In this document: piece after piece, positions 1 to 6,163 of the stretch
Position numbering within the stretch: position 1 is the stretch's first letter
Layout: every line of letters begins with the position of its first letter
NCBI GenBank assembly: GCA_900544755.1
Contig: UQWQ01000074.1
Coordinates: forward strand, 1-9,583
DNA: 9,583 nucleotides
Direction: 5' to 3'
DNA from: an uncultured Collinsella sp.
GTDB taxonomy: Bacteria > Actinomycetota > Coriobacteriia > Coriobacteriales > Coriobacteriaceae
Translations under genes and position numbers: made by a program
Notes under the pieces: generated by a model
The model's input: the letters and a program-made list of their open reading frames with translations, nothing else
Told to the model about the DNA's origin: nothing
Databases searched by the model: none

Positions 1-66
1 GCACTTCCGAAATCCGAGTCCACGAAAGGCGTCGGCAAGGCCATTTACGCAACATATGTCCAGCAA
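1..66. other. Left edge, no assignable gene
   Basis: All three plus-strand frames are open at the left edge. Frame 1 stays open to a TAG at 112-114, frame 2 to a TAG at 77-79. Either could be the tail of a plus-strand gene converging on the activase, but both would run into the terminator hairpin. On the minus strand an ATG at 44 opens a frame leaving the window, but it has no Shine-Dalgarno. The piece is too short to identify any family, so I assign nothing. Confidence 0.25.
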
Positions 67-101
67 AAACGGGTGGTAGCCGGTACGGCCACCACCCGTT
101 T
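67..101 (-). terminator. Intrinsic terminator of the activase operon
   Basis: The arms ACGGGTGGT (69-77) and ACCACCCGT (91-99) pair perfectly. One mismatch follows, then a further GCCG/CGGC-type inner stem closed by a tiny loop. Read on the minus strand, the stem is followed by a run of five T (A's at 65-69 on the plus strand) and begins about 30 bp after the TAG/TAA end of the long minus-strand gene. The A and T flanks on both sides mean it could also work for a plus-strand gene arriving from the left. Confidence 0.85.
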
Positions 102-129
102 GTCTCATATCTAGCCCATAGCAGGCAAG

Positions 130-3100
130 CTACTTCTTAATACCGCGCCCCAGACGCTCGGCGACCGACGCCACGGCCTCCTCGCTGGCCGGTCCGCAGC
201 TCACGCAACCGTCGTGGGCGCGCATCTGGCCGGTAACCTCGTCCATCGCGAGCGGCGCCACCTTCTCGAGCTTAAAGCCCTTGCCGGCGCGCATGTTCTC
301 CTTGGCCACGCTGATCATGAGCTTAATGCGGTTGAGCTGGTTGACCTCGGACGCACCAGGATCATAGTCCACCGCGACGATATTGCTCTCGGGGTGCTGA
401 CGGCGCAGCTCCTTGATCACGGCCTTGCCCACCACGTGGTTGGGCAGGCACGCAAAGGGCTGCGTACAGATAATGTTGGGCGCACCGTGATCAATCAGGT
501 CGAGCATCTCGGCCGTGAGCAACCAGCCCTCGCCCATGTTGTTGCACACCGAAAGCACCGTGCGGGCCTTGTCGGCCATGGTGCCGATGCGCTCGGGCGC
601 CTCAAAGCGGCGAGACTTTTCGAGCATCTCCTCCACCGGCGTGCGCATCCAGTCCACAAGCTTGATGAGCGCCTGCATGCCCGCGCGCGTCGTGGCAGAG
701 CTACCCAACTCGTCCTTTTGCAGCTCGGCGTTGCTCATGGAGTAGAGGAAGAAGTCGAGCAGGCCCGGCACCACGGCCTCGCAGCCCTCGCGCTCAATGA
801 CATCGACCACGTGGTTGTTAGCCGTGGGATGGAACTTGACCAAGATCTCACCGACCACGCCCACGCGCGGCTTGGTGCCCTCGCCCACGAGCGGCATGGT
901 GTCGAACGCGCGGATGGCCTCGCGGCACAGCTTGGTGTAGTTGTGGCGGTTAAACTTGGGCGCCAGCTTGCGGGCACGCGCCATGTACTCCTCGTAGAGC
1001 GCGTTGGCGGCACCGGGCGTGGCCTCGTACGGGCGACAGCGGTAGAGCATCTGCATCATCACGTCACCAAAGAGCACCGCGTAGACTGCCTGCTTAAGCA
1101 GCGCCGGCGTCAGCTTAAAGCCGGGGTTGTCCTCGCCGAGCGCCACGGCCGAAAGCGAGATCACGGGGATCTCGGGGTGGCCGCTCTCGCGCAGGGCCTT
1201 GCGGATGAGCGCGATGTAGTTGGTGGCACGGCAGCCGCCACCGGTCTGGCTGATGACCACGGCCGTCTTGGACAGGTCATAGCGGCCGCTCTCGATAGCC
1301 TCCATAATCTGGCCCGTTACCAAAATCGACGGGTAGCAGATGTCGTTGTTCACGTAGCGCAGGCCTGCCTCGACGGCGTCGTGATCGGTCGAGGGAAGCA
1401 GCTCCAGGTTGTAACCGGCACCACGGAACACCTCTTTGACCAGGTCAAAGTGGATCGGTGCCATCTGCGGGCACAGAATGGTGTACCCCTCGTCGCGCAT
1501 CTGCTCGGTAAAGGGCACCTTGGCCCATGCGGTCGAGGTGCTCTCACGCTGCGCCTCGAACGTGTACTTGCGGCTCGCAAACGCGGGAGCATCCGTGGAA
1601 GGCGCCACTGGCGCGGCATCGCCCTGCTCGTAAGCCTCGCCCGCGGCCGTGGCCTCGGCCAAGCGCTCGGCCTCCTGGTCCTTAAGCGCGGCCATGAGCG
1701 AGCGGATGCGGATGCGCGCGGCACCCAGGTTCGAAACCTCGTCGATCTTGAGCACGGTGTAAATCTTGCCGCTGGCCTCCAGGATCTCCTGCACCTGATC
1801 GGTGGTCAGAGCGTCCAGGCCGCAGCCGAAGGAATTGAGCTGGATCAGGTCCAGATCGTTGCGCATGGTCACAAAACGGGCGACGGCGTAGAGGCGGCTG
1901 TGGTACATCCACTGGTCGACGACGCGAATCGGACGCTCGGGCTTTACCAGATGCGCGAGCGAATCCTCGGTAAAGACCGCAAAGCCAAAGCTCGAGATAA
2001 GCTCGGGCAGGGCGTGGTTGATCTCGGGGTCGTTATGGTAGGGACGACCGGCGAGCACGATGCCGTGACCGCCGTGGTCCTCGACCCACTTAAGAGCCTC
2101 CTCGCCCATGGTCTGGATGTCCTCGTGGAAACGCGCATCGGCCTCAAAGGCGGCGTTGACGGCGGCATCGACCTCGGAACGCGTGATCTTGGGCCCACGC
2201 ACGCGACCGCGACCGGCTTGCGCATCGGCCACACGGTCGACGGCGAGCACCTGGTACAGACGGCGCTTGAGCTCGGTCTTGTCATGATAGGGCACAAACG
2301 GGTACAGGAACTCGATATTCTGCTCGCGAATCTCATCGATATTGAGCGCCAACGCCGTGGGGTAGCTCATGACGATGGGGCAGTTGTAACAGTTGCCGGC
2401 GGTCGGATCCTCCTTGCGCTCCCAGCGCATGCACGGGAACCAGATGAAGTCGGGATGCTTGTCCAGCAGGTTCATGATGTGGCCGTGCGAGAGCTTCGCC
2501 GGATAGCACACGCTCTCGGACGGCATGGACTCGATGCCCGCCTGGTAGGTCTTCTTGCTCGACTGGTCGGACAGCTGCACGCTAAAGCCCAAGCGCGTAA
2601 AGAACGCATGCCAGAAGGGGTAGTTCTCGTACATGTTGAGTGCACGCGGGATACCCACGGTGCCGCGCGGGGCCTCGTCGGGGCTCAGCACCTCGCGGTT
2701 AAAGAGCAGCTCGTTTTTCTTTTTGAAGAGGTTGGGGGCCTCGGTCTTCTGCTTTTTGTGGCCGGCACCCTTCTCGCAGCGGTTGCCGGTAATGAAGCGC
2801 CTGCCGCCACCAAAGTCGTTGACGGTGAGCTGGCAGTTGTTGGAGCAGCGACCGCAGCGGACGTGCTTTTGCGTCACGGTGAGGTGCGCGATGTCCTCGG
2901 CAGAAAGAATGGTCGAGGTGCCGTCGGCGCCGGCGCGATCGCGGGCGAGCAGGGCCGCACCGTAGGCGCCCATGCAGCCGGCGATGTCGGGACGCACGGC
3001 ATGAACGCCGGTGAGCTGCTCAAACGCGCGCAGCGTGGCATCGGACATAAAGGTGCCGCCCTGGACGATCACCTGGCTGCCGATCTCCTTGGGGTCGCGC

Positions 3101-4911
3101 AGCTTAATGACCTTGAACAGGGCATTCTTAATGACGGAATAGGACAGGCCGGCCGCGATGTCGCCCACTGTGGCGCCTTCCTTTTGCGCCTGCTTGACGC
3201 GCGAGTTCATAAAGACCGTGCAGCGGCTACCCAGGTCGACGGGAGCCTTGGCATGGATGGCGGCGTCGGCAAACGCGCGCACGTCCATGTTCATGGACAC
3301 GGCGAAGCTCTCGATAAAGCTGCCGCAGCCCGACGAGCAGGCCTCGTTGAGCATGATGTGCTCGATGACGCCGTCCTTGACGCGCAGGCACTTCATGTCC
3401 TGGCCGCCGATGTCCAGGATAAACTCGACACCGGGCAGGAATGCCTTGGCGCCGCGCAGGTGCGCGACGGTCTCGATCTCGCCGGAGTCGGCCTTGAGGG
3501 CCTCGATGAGCAGCGCCTCGCCATAGCCCGTAGTGGTCACGTGGCCGATGGTGCAGCCGGCAGGGATGTGGTTGTAGAAATCGGCCATGATGACCTTGGC
3601 CGTGCCCAGGATGTCGCCGTTGTTGTTGCCGTACCAGGTGTGCAACAGCTGGCCGTCCTCGCCCACGAGCGCGGCCTTCATGGTCGTGGAACCGGCGTCG
3701 ATGCCGATGAACACGCGGCCGGTGTAGCCGTCGAGCTTGCCCTTGGGGACGACCTCGGTGTCGTGGCGGCCCTTGAACTCGGCAAAGTCCTCGTCGGTGG
3801 CAAAGAGCGGATCCAGGCGCTCGACCTCAGCACCCTGCGTGTCGCCCAAGCTGTCGATAGCCTCGATGAGCTGCGGGAACGTGCTGAGCTTGTTGGACTC
3901 GTGCGCCATGGCGGCGCCGCTCGCCACAAACAGGTGGGCGTTTTGGGGCACGATGCGGTGCTCCTCGTCCAGGTTGAGCGTGAGGTAGAAGCGGTGGCGC
4001 AGCTCGGAGAGGTACTGCAGCGGGCCGCCCAGGAAGGCGACGTTGCCGCGGATGGGACGGCCGCACGCCAGGCCCGAGATGGTCTGGGTCACGACGGCCT
4101 GGAAGATGGAGGCAGCCACGTCCTCGGGGCGGGCACCTTCGTTGAGCAGCGGTTGCACGTCGGTCTTGGCAAATACGCCGCAGCGGCTGGCGATGGGATA
4201 GATGGTGGTGGCGTTGGTCGCGAGCTCGTTGAGGCCGCTGGCATCGGTGTGCAGCAGGGTGGCCATCTGATCGATGAAGGCGCCCGTGCCGCCGGCGCAG
4301 GTGCCGTTCATGCGCTGCTCGATACCGTTGTCAAAGTAGATGATCTTGGCGTCCTCGCCGCCCAGCTCGATGGCGACGTCGGTGGCCGGGATGAGGGTCT
4401 CGACGGCGCGTTTGCTGGCGATGACCTCCTGGACAAACTCCAGGTCGAGCCACTGGGACAGCAGCAGGCCGCCCGAGCCGGTAATGGCGCAGGTCATCTG
4501 GGCCGTCGGCAGCACGGTCGCAGCGCCCGCGAACAGGTCGCGGGCGCAAGCGCGGACATCGGTGTGATGACGCTGGTACTTGGCGTAGACGATCTGGTTG
4601 TCGTCGTTGAGCACGGCGAGCTTAACGGTGGTGGAGCCCACGTCGATGCCCAGGTGCAGGTTGCCGCGGGCGGCCTCGGGGTTGAAGATCGCGCCTTCGG
4701 GGGCGTGGGCGGCGGCTACGGGCTCAGCGGCGGTGGCGGGCTCGCTAGCGATGGACGTCTCCCCTGCCGTGTTCTTGGCATCGGCAACTACCTCGGCAAC
4801 TTTCTCGGCAGCCGCGGTCGCGGCCTTCTGCGCGGCGTCCACCACGGCGGGCGCGGCCTCGCGCGCGGCAGCAACCATACGGTCCTTGATGCCCTCGACG
4901 AGTTTGCTCAT
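130..4911 (-). CDS. Tandem 2-hydroxyacyl-CoA dehydratase activase / HgdB-like fusion protein (1593 aa)
   Basis: Known family: ATP-driven activators (HgdC/BadF type) push electrons from a [4Fe-4S] cluster into dehydratase or reductase partners; HgdB-like parts carry their own clusters. Seen here: residues 1-83 form an Ala/Lys/Glu-rich extension. ASKHA domain 1 starts at GIDVGSTTVKLAVL (88-101), with C205 (NGTCAGGTG) and C244 (ASRCGVF). ASKHA domain 2 starts at GIDAGSTTMKAAL (403-415), with C525 and C564. Both Cys pairs are 39 residues apart, the spacing of cluster ligands in HgdC. A Cys quartet C686/C689/C693/C712 precedes a DUF2229-like segment (about 750-1075, with CYNCP at 841-845). A Pro/Ala linker lies near 1080-1115, then an HgdB-like C-terminal part with C1192, GGGCRATN (1224-1231) and CVSC (1569-1572). 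The ATG has AGGAG six bases upstream, overlapping the stop region of the TetR gene 12 bp away, so translation is probably coupled. The substrate is unknown; no separate dehydratase subunit gene is in view. It is cytoplasmic. Family call is firm, substrate call impossible. Confidence 0.92.
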   Translation of the reverse strand: MSKLVEGIKDRMVAAAREAAPAVVDAAQKAATAAAEKVAEVVADAKNTAGETSIASEPATAAEPVAAAHAPEGAIFNPEAARGNLHLGIDVGSTTVKLAVLNDDNQIVYAKYQRHHTDVRACARDLFAGAATVLPTAQMTCAITGSGGLLLSQWLDLEFVQEVIASKRAVETLIPATDVAIELGGEDAKIIYFDNGIEQRMNGTCAGGTGAFIDQMATLLHTDASGLNELATNATTIYPIASRCGVFAKTDVQPLLNEGARPEDVAASIFQAVVTQTISGLACGRPIRGNVAFLGGPLQYLSELRHRFYLTLNLDEEHRIVPQNAHLFVASGAAMAHESNKLSTFPQLIEAIDSLGDTQGAEVERLDPLFATDEDFAEFKGRHDTEVVPKGKLDGYTGRVFIGIDAGSTTMKAALVGEDGQLLHTWYGNNNGDILGTAKVIMADFYNHIPAGCTIGHVTTTGYGEALLIEALKADSGEIETVAHLRGAKAFLPGVEFILDIGGQDMKCLRVKDGVIEHIMLNEACSSGCGSFIESFAVSMNMDVRAFADAAIHAKAPVDLGSRCTVFMNSRVKQAQKEGATVGDIAAGLSYSVIKNALFKVIKLRDPKEIGSQVIVQGGTFMSDATLRAFEQLTGVHAVRPDIAGCMGAYGAALLARDRAGADGTSTILSAEDIAHLTVTQKHVRCGRCSNNCQLTVNDFGGGRRFITGNRCEKGAGHKKQKTEAPNLFKKKNELLFNREVLSPDEAPRGTVGIPRALNMYENYPFWHAFFTRLGFSVQLSDQSSKKTYQAGIESMPSESVCYPAKLSHGHIMNLLDKHPDFIWFPCMRWERKEDPTAGNCYNCPIVMSYPTALALNIDEIREQNIEFLYPFVPYHDKTELKRRLYQVLAVDRVADAQAGRGRVRGPKITRSEVDAAVNAAFEADARFHEDIQTMGEEALKWVEDHGGHGIVLAGRPYHNDPEINHALPELISSFGFAVFTEDSLAHLVKPERPIRVVDQWMYHSRLYAVARFVTMRNDLDLIQLNSFGCGLDALTTDQVQEILEASGKIYTVLKIDEVSNLGAARIRIRSLMAALKDQEAERLAEATAAGEAYEQGDAAPVAPSTDAPAFASRKYTFEAQRESTSTAWAKVPFTEQMRDEGYTILCPQMAPIHFDLVKEVFRGAGYNLELLPSTDHDAVEAGLRYVNNDICYPSILVTGQIMEAIESGRYDLSKTAVVISQTGGGCRATNYIALIRKALRESGHPEIPVISLSAVALGEDNPGFKLTPALLKQAVYAVLFGDVMMQMLYRCRPYEATPGAANALYEEYMARARKLAPKFNRHNYTKLCREAIRAFDTMPLVGEGTKPRVGVVGEILVKFHPTANNHVVDVIEREGCEAVVPGLLDFFLYSMSNAELQKDELGSSATTRAGMQALIKLVDWMRTPVEEMLEKSRRFEAPERIGTMADKARTVLSVCNNMGEGWLLTAEMLDLIDHGAPNIICTQPFACLPNHVVGKAVIKELRRQHPESNIVAVDYDPGASEVNQLNRIKLMISVAKENMRAGKGFKLEKVAPLAMDEVTGQMRAHDGCVSCGPASEEAVASVAERLGRGIKK

Positions 4912-4923
4912 CTGTCTCTCCTC

Positions 4924-5634
4924 TTAGTTGTTGGACTCGACGGTTGCGGCGGTGTCGGCCGCGTCCTCGAGCTGCAAGTTCAATAGCTTCATGCCGTATT
5001 CCGGCACATTGATATCGATGGGTTGGCCATACAGGTCGCCGGGGCGCACAAAGGCGATAACCGTCATGATGCGCGCCATGGCCTCGGGCGATTCGGAAAG
5101 GTCACGCTCAAACCAGCGCTGAATCATGCCGACCTCGGCACTCACGACGTAGGTGACGTAGTAGTCAAAGAACGTGCCCAGCGCCAGGCCCAAAATGCCC
5201 GTCTGCGCACGCGGCACCACAGCCTCACGCGCAGTGTCGATAATCCTTTTAATGAAGGCCTGGTCGCCGCCCGGCCCCAGCAGCGCACCGATTAAGTCGC
5301 GGTTGGCCGCAAGATAACGCAGCAGCTCAACCGAACCGGGCGCCGGCTCGAGCTTATCGATATTGTGATAGAGATCAGGCAGCTGAGCTGCGGTAATGAG
5401 CTCAATGCGCTCACGGATCTCGGCCAGCAAGCCGTCCTCGATTTGATTGATAAAGTCGGGGATATCGCGGTAGTGCGAATAGAACGTGCGACGCGTAAGG
5501 CCAGCGCGCTCGGTGAGCGACGCGACATTAATGCGCGAAAGGTCGCCGCTTTCGGCAAGCTCGCTGGCAAGTGCCTGGCGAAGGGCACGCTGCGAGCGAA
5601 GGGACCGGCGGTCGCATTTCTCGAGCTGGGACAA
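4924..5634 (-). CDS. TetR/AcrR-family regulator upstream of the activase (236 aa)
   Basis: The N-terminal helix-turn-helix covers about residues 35-62 and contains VASLTERAGLTRRTFYSHYRD, the TetR signature with the F-Y-x-H-Y-x-D end. The remaining 170 residues are a helical ligand/dimer domain with no recognisable specificity. The start is TTG (complement of CAA at 5632-5634), preceded by AAGGAGG four bases upstream; no ATG or GTG in frame has a comparable site. The gene ends 12 bp before the activase start, and the activase Shine-Dalgarno abuts its stop codon, so the two are almost certainly co-transcribed. It probably represses its own operon through the palindromes at 5657-5700. The gene has moderately high GC, like the activase. 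The ligand is unknown; a CoA ester or redox cue would be a guess. Confidence 0.88.
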   Translation of the reverse strand: MSQLEKCDRRSLRSQRALRQALASELAESGDLSRINVASLTERAGLTRRTFYSHYRDIPDFINQIEDGLLAEIRERIELITAAQLPDLYHNIDKLEPAPGSVELLRYLAANRDLIGALLGPGGDQAFIKRIIDTAREAVVPRAQTGILGLALGTFFDYYVTYVVSAEVGMIQRWFERDLSESPEAMARIMTVIAFVRPGDLYGQPIDINVPEYGMKLLNLQLEDAADTAATVESNN

Positions 5635-5656
5635 GCGTCCTCCTTGTTACTCAGCC

Positions 5657-5700
5657 TGTGCGCTATTGCACAGTGCGAGTATTATTGCACACCGTGTGCA
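5657..5700. promoter_or_regulatory. Paired palindromes upstream of the TetR-activase operon (candidate operator)
   Basis: TGCACAC-C-GTGTGCA (5686-5700) is a perfect 7-bp inverted repeat. TGTGC-N6-GCACA (5657-5672) is a second, looser one. The 9-mer TATTGCACA occurs in both (5664-5672 and 5683-5691), a direct repeat with a 19-bp offset. They lie 23-66 bp upstream of the TetR TTG start, where an autoregulatory operator would sit. I could not find a convincing -35/-10 pair here: on the minus strand TTGATG and AATAAT are present but badly spaced. Binding by this TetR protein is inferred from position and symmetry only. Confidence 0.5.
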
Positions 5701-5726
5701 TCAACACGTAAAGGCAATATTTGGAA

Positions 5727-5755
5727 TGTGACGAGGGGGCAGTCCCTTTGTCACA
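5727..5755 (+). repeat. REP-like 29-bp hairpin repeat, copy 1
   Basis: This imperfect palindrome has TGTGAC/GTCACA ends and a G-rich/C-rich centre (GGGG..TCCC). It matches the copy at 6135-6163 at 26 of 29 positions in the same orientation. It resembles the dispersed GTGACAAAGGGAC-type palindromes that I recall from many anaerobe genomes, which are often linked to REP-associated (Y1) transposases. No transposase is in the window. Confidence 0.7.
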
Positions 5756-5786
5756 ACCCGCCTGGCTTTTGGAGCGGCATTACCGA

Positions 5787-5815
5787 TTGTCCAAAATGTC
5801 ATTCGTGGGTAGAAT
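5787..5815 (+). promoter_or_regulatory. Promoter of the predicted antisense small RNA
   Basis: The hexamers TTGTCC (5787-5792) and TAGAAT (5810-5815) are separated by exactly 17 bp. They match the sigma-70/SigA consensus at 4 of 6 and 5 of 6 positions. Transcription would start near G5822. No LexA-type box is present here, unlike the opposing toxin promoter, so the RNA is expected to be constitutive. Confidence 0.6.
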
Positions 5816-5821
5816 GGTGTC

Positions 5822-5907
5822 GACGGCAGCCCAAGTTCTGCAAAGCTGGGCAGCGCCGTTGCGTGGATTAAGGGGTCAACGCCTTAGCGGCGGCGACCCC
5901 TCTTTCG
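5822..5907 (+). ncRNA. Predicted ~86-nt small RNA, candidate antitoxin RNA
   Basis: This segment runs from the expected start of a well-spaced promoter to an intrinsic terminator and contains no credible ORF. The 5' part folds into a two-part stem: GACGGC (5822-5827) with GCCGTT (5855-5860), and inside it GCCCA (5829-5833) with TGGGC (5847-5851), closing a ~13-nt loop. The 3' terminator hairpin overlaps the last codons of the minus-strand small ORF (5884-5907), so the RNA is antisense to the 3' end and 3' untranslated region of that mRNA. By analogy with known type I systems (RatA, SR4, RNAII of par) it would block translation or trigger decay of the toxin mRNA. This is a prediction from sequence; no RNA family is recognised. 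Confidence 0.55.
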
Positions 5908-5908
5908 T
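5871..5908 (+). terminator. Intrinsic terminator of the small RNA, inside the 3' end of the toxin ORF
   Basis: AGGGGTC (5871-5877) pairs with GACCCCT (5895-5901). Inside this stem CGCC (5880-5883) pairs with GGCG (5889-5892) around the loop TTAGC. A U-rich tail, TCTTTCGTT, follows on the plus strand. The minus-strand side has only a short, weak tail (TAATCC), so termination of the toxin mRNA here is possible but less convincing. Confidence 0.65.
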
Positions 5909-6009
5909 TGCTTCGAGCGTTGCTTGAGTGCCTCGGAAAGTCCGATAAGCGTCGTAAGAAGCGAGACCAATGCGGTCAGGAGCCTCACGAAATCAATCAA
6001 ATCGGTCAT
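5884..6009 (-). CDS. Small hydrophobic peptide with basic tail, candidate SOS-induced type I toxin (41 aa)
   Basis: The ORF has an ATG start (6007-6009), an eight-base gap to GGGAGGTGAT, and a TAA stop. The peptide begins MTDLIDFVRLL and continues with an uncharged Leu/Thr/Val-rich stretch (about residues 10-24) able to span or insert into a membrane. The last 13 residues hold nine Lys/Arg and end in four consecutive Arg/Gly-Arg-type residues. Short length, a hydrophobic helix and a cationic tail are typical of type I toxins such as TisB, Fst and TxpA; the opening pattern loosely recalls TisB, but I claim no homology. Its Shine-Dalgarno is hairpin-locked, its promoter carries a LexA box, and an antisense RNA overlaps its 3' end, all of which fit tight repression until DNA damage. 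It could instead be a membrane stress peptide without toxicity. The peptide itself matches no family I know. Confidence 0.6.
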   Translation of the reverse strand: MTDLIDFVRLLTALVSLLTTLIGLSEALKQRSKQRKRGRRR

Positions 6010-6044
6010 GGGCATCACCTCCCATCAGATGGAGGGCGCTGCCC
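6010..6044 (-). promoter_or_regulatory. Leader hairpin sequestering the toxin Shine-Dalgarno
   Basis: In the minus-strand mRNA, GGGCA (complement of 6040-6044) pairs with TGCCC just before the ATG. Within that, CCTCCAT pairs with ATG(G)GAGG around a CTG loop, with one bulged G. The GGAGG of the ribosome binding site (complement of 6018-6022) is therefore fully base-paired. Known type I toxin mRNAs often hide the ribosome site in this way; here the structure is inferred by hand folding. Confidence 0.55.
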
Positions 6045-6073
6045 GGCACATGGAACTGCCGTCAACGATACCG

Positions 6074-6121
6074 ATTCTACCAGAGCCTAGTTATATATAC
6101 GAATATATGTTCGTATTCCAA
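6074..6121 (-). promoter_or_regulatory. Toxin promoter region with internal LexA box
   Basis: Two readings are possible on the minus strand. One is an extended -10, TGGTAGAAT (TAGAAT at 6074-6079), with a weak -35 (TTCGTA, 6098-6103) that lies inside the LexA box. The other is TTGGAA (6116-6121) with TATATA (6094-6099) at 16-bp spacing, which puts the LexA box exactly between -35 and -10. Either way LexA bound at 6097-6116 would block polymerase. The leader would be about 60-80 nt. Confidence 0.5.
6097..6116. promoter_or_regulatory. LexA (SOS) box
   Basis: The 14-mer CGAATATATGTTCG (6100-6113) differs at a single position from CGAACATATGTTCG, the Gram-positive/actinobacterial LexA operator (GAAC-N4-GTTC). 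The symmetry extends outwards to ATACGAA/TTCGTAT, so nine of ten half-site positions are palindromic. It lies in the promoter of the 41-aa ORF and about 70 bp from the end of the HAD gene, so the small ORF is the likely target. Confidence 0.7.
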
Positions 6122-6134
6122 GCACACAGGCCCC

Positions 6135-6163
6135 TGTGACAAAGGGGCTGTCCCTTTGTCACA
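6135..6163 (+). repeat. REP-like 29-bp hairpin repeat, copy 2
   Basis: The ends TGTGACAAAGGG and CCCTTTGTCACA form a long, nearly perfect stem around a short loop. It directly abuts the TAA stop (6164-6166) of the HAD gene and may act as its transcript end or 3' stabiliser, although no U-run follows on the minus strand. An alternative fold, GCCCC (6130-6134) with GGGGC (6144-6148), competes with it. Same orientation as copy 1, 408 bp apart. Confidence 0.75.

Noticed and set aside
214..4986. Plus-strand ORF of 1590 codons lying antisense over the whole activase gene
   Set aside because: It is in exact codon register with the minus-strand gene, so its stops could come only from TTA, CTA or TCA codons, which this GC-rich gene avoids. 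Its product is His/Leu/Gly/Arg-rich with no domain, while the minus-strand frame has full family motifs.
5365..5871. Plus-strand ORF across the TetR 5' end and the intergenic region
   Set aside because: Overlaps the well-supported TetR gene and runs through a REP hairpin and the small-RNA promoter; no Shine-Dalgarno and no protein-like composition.
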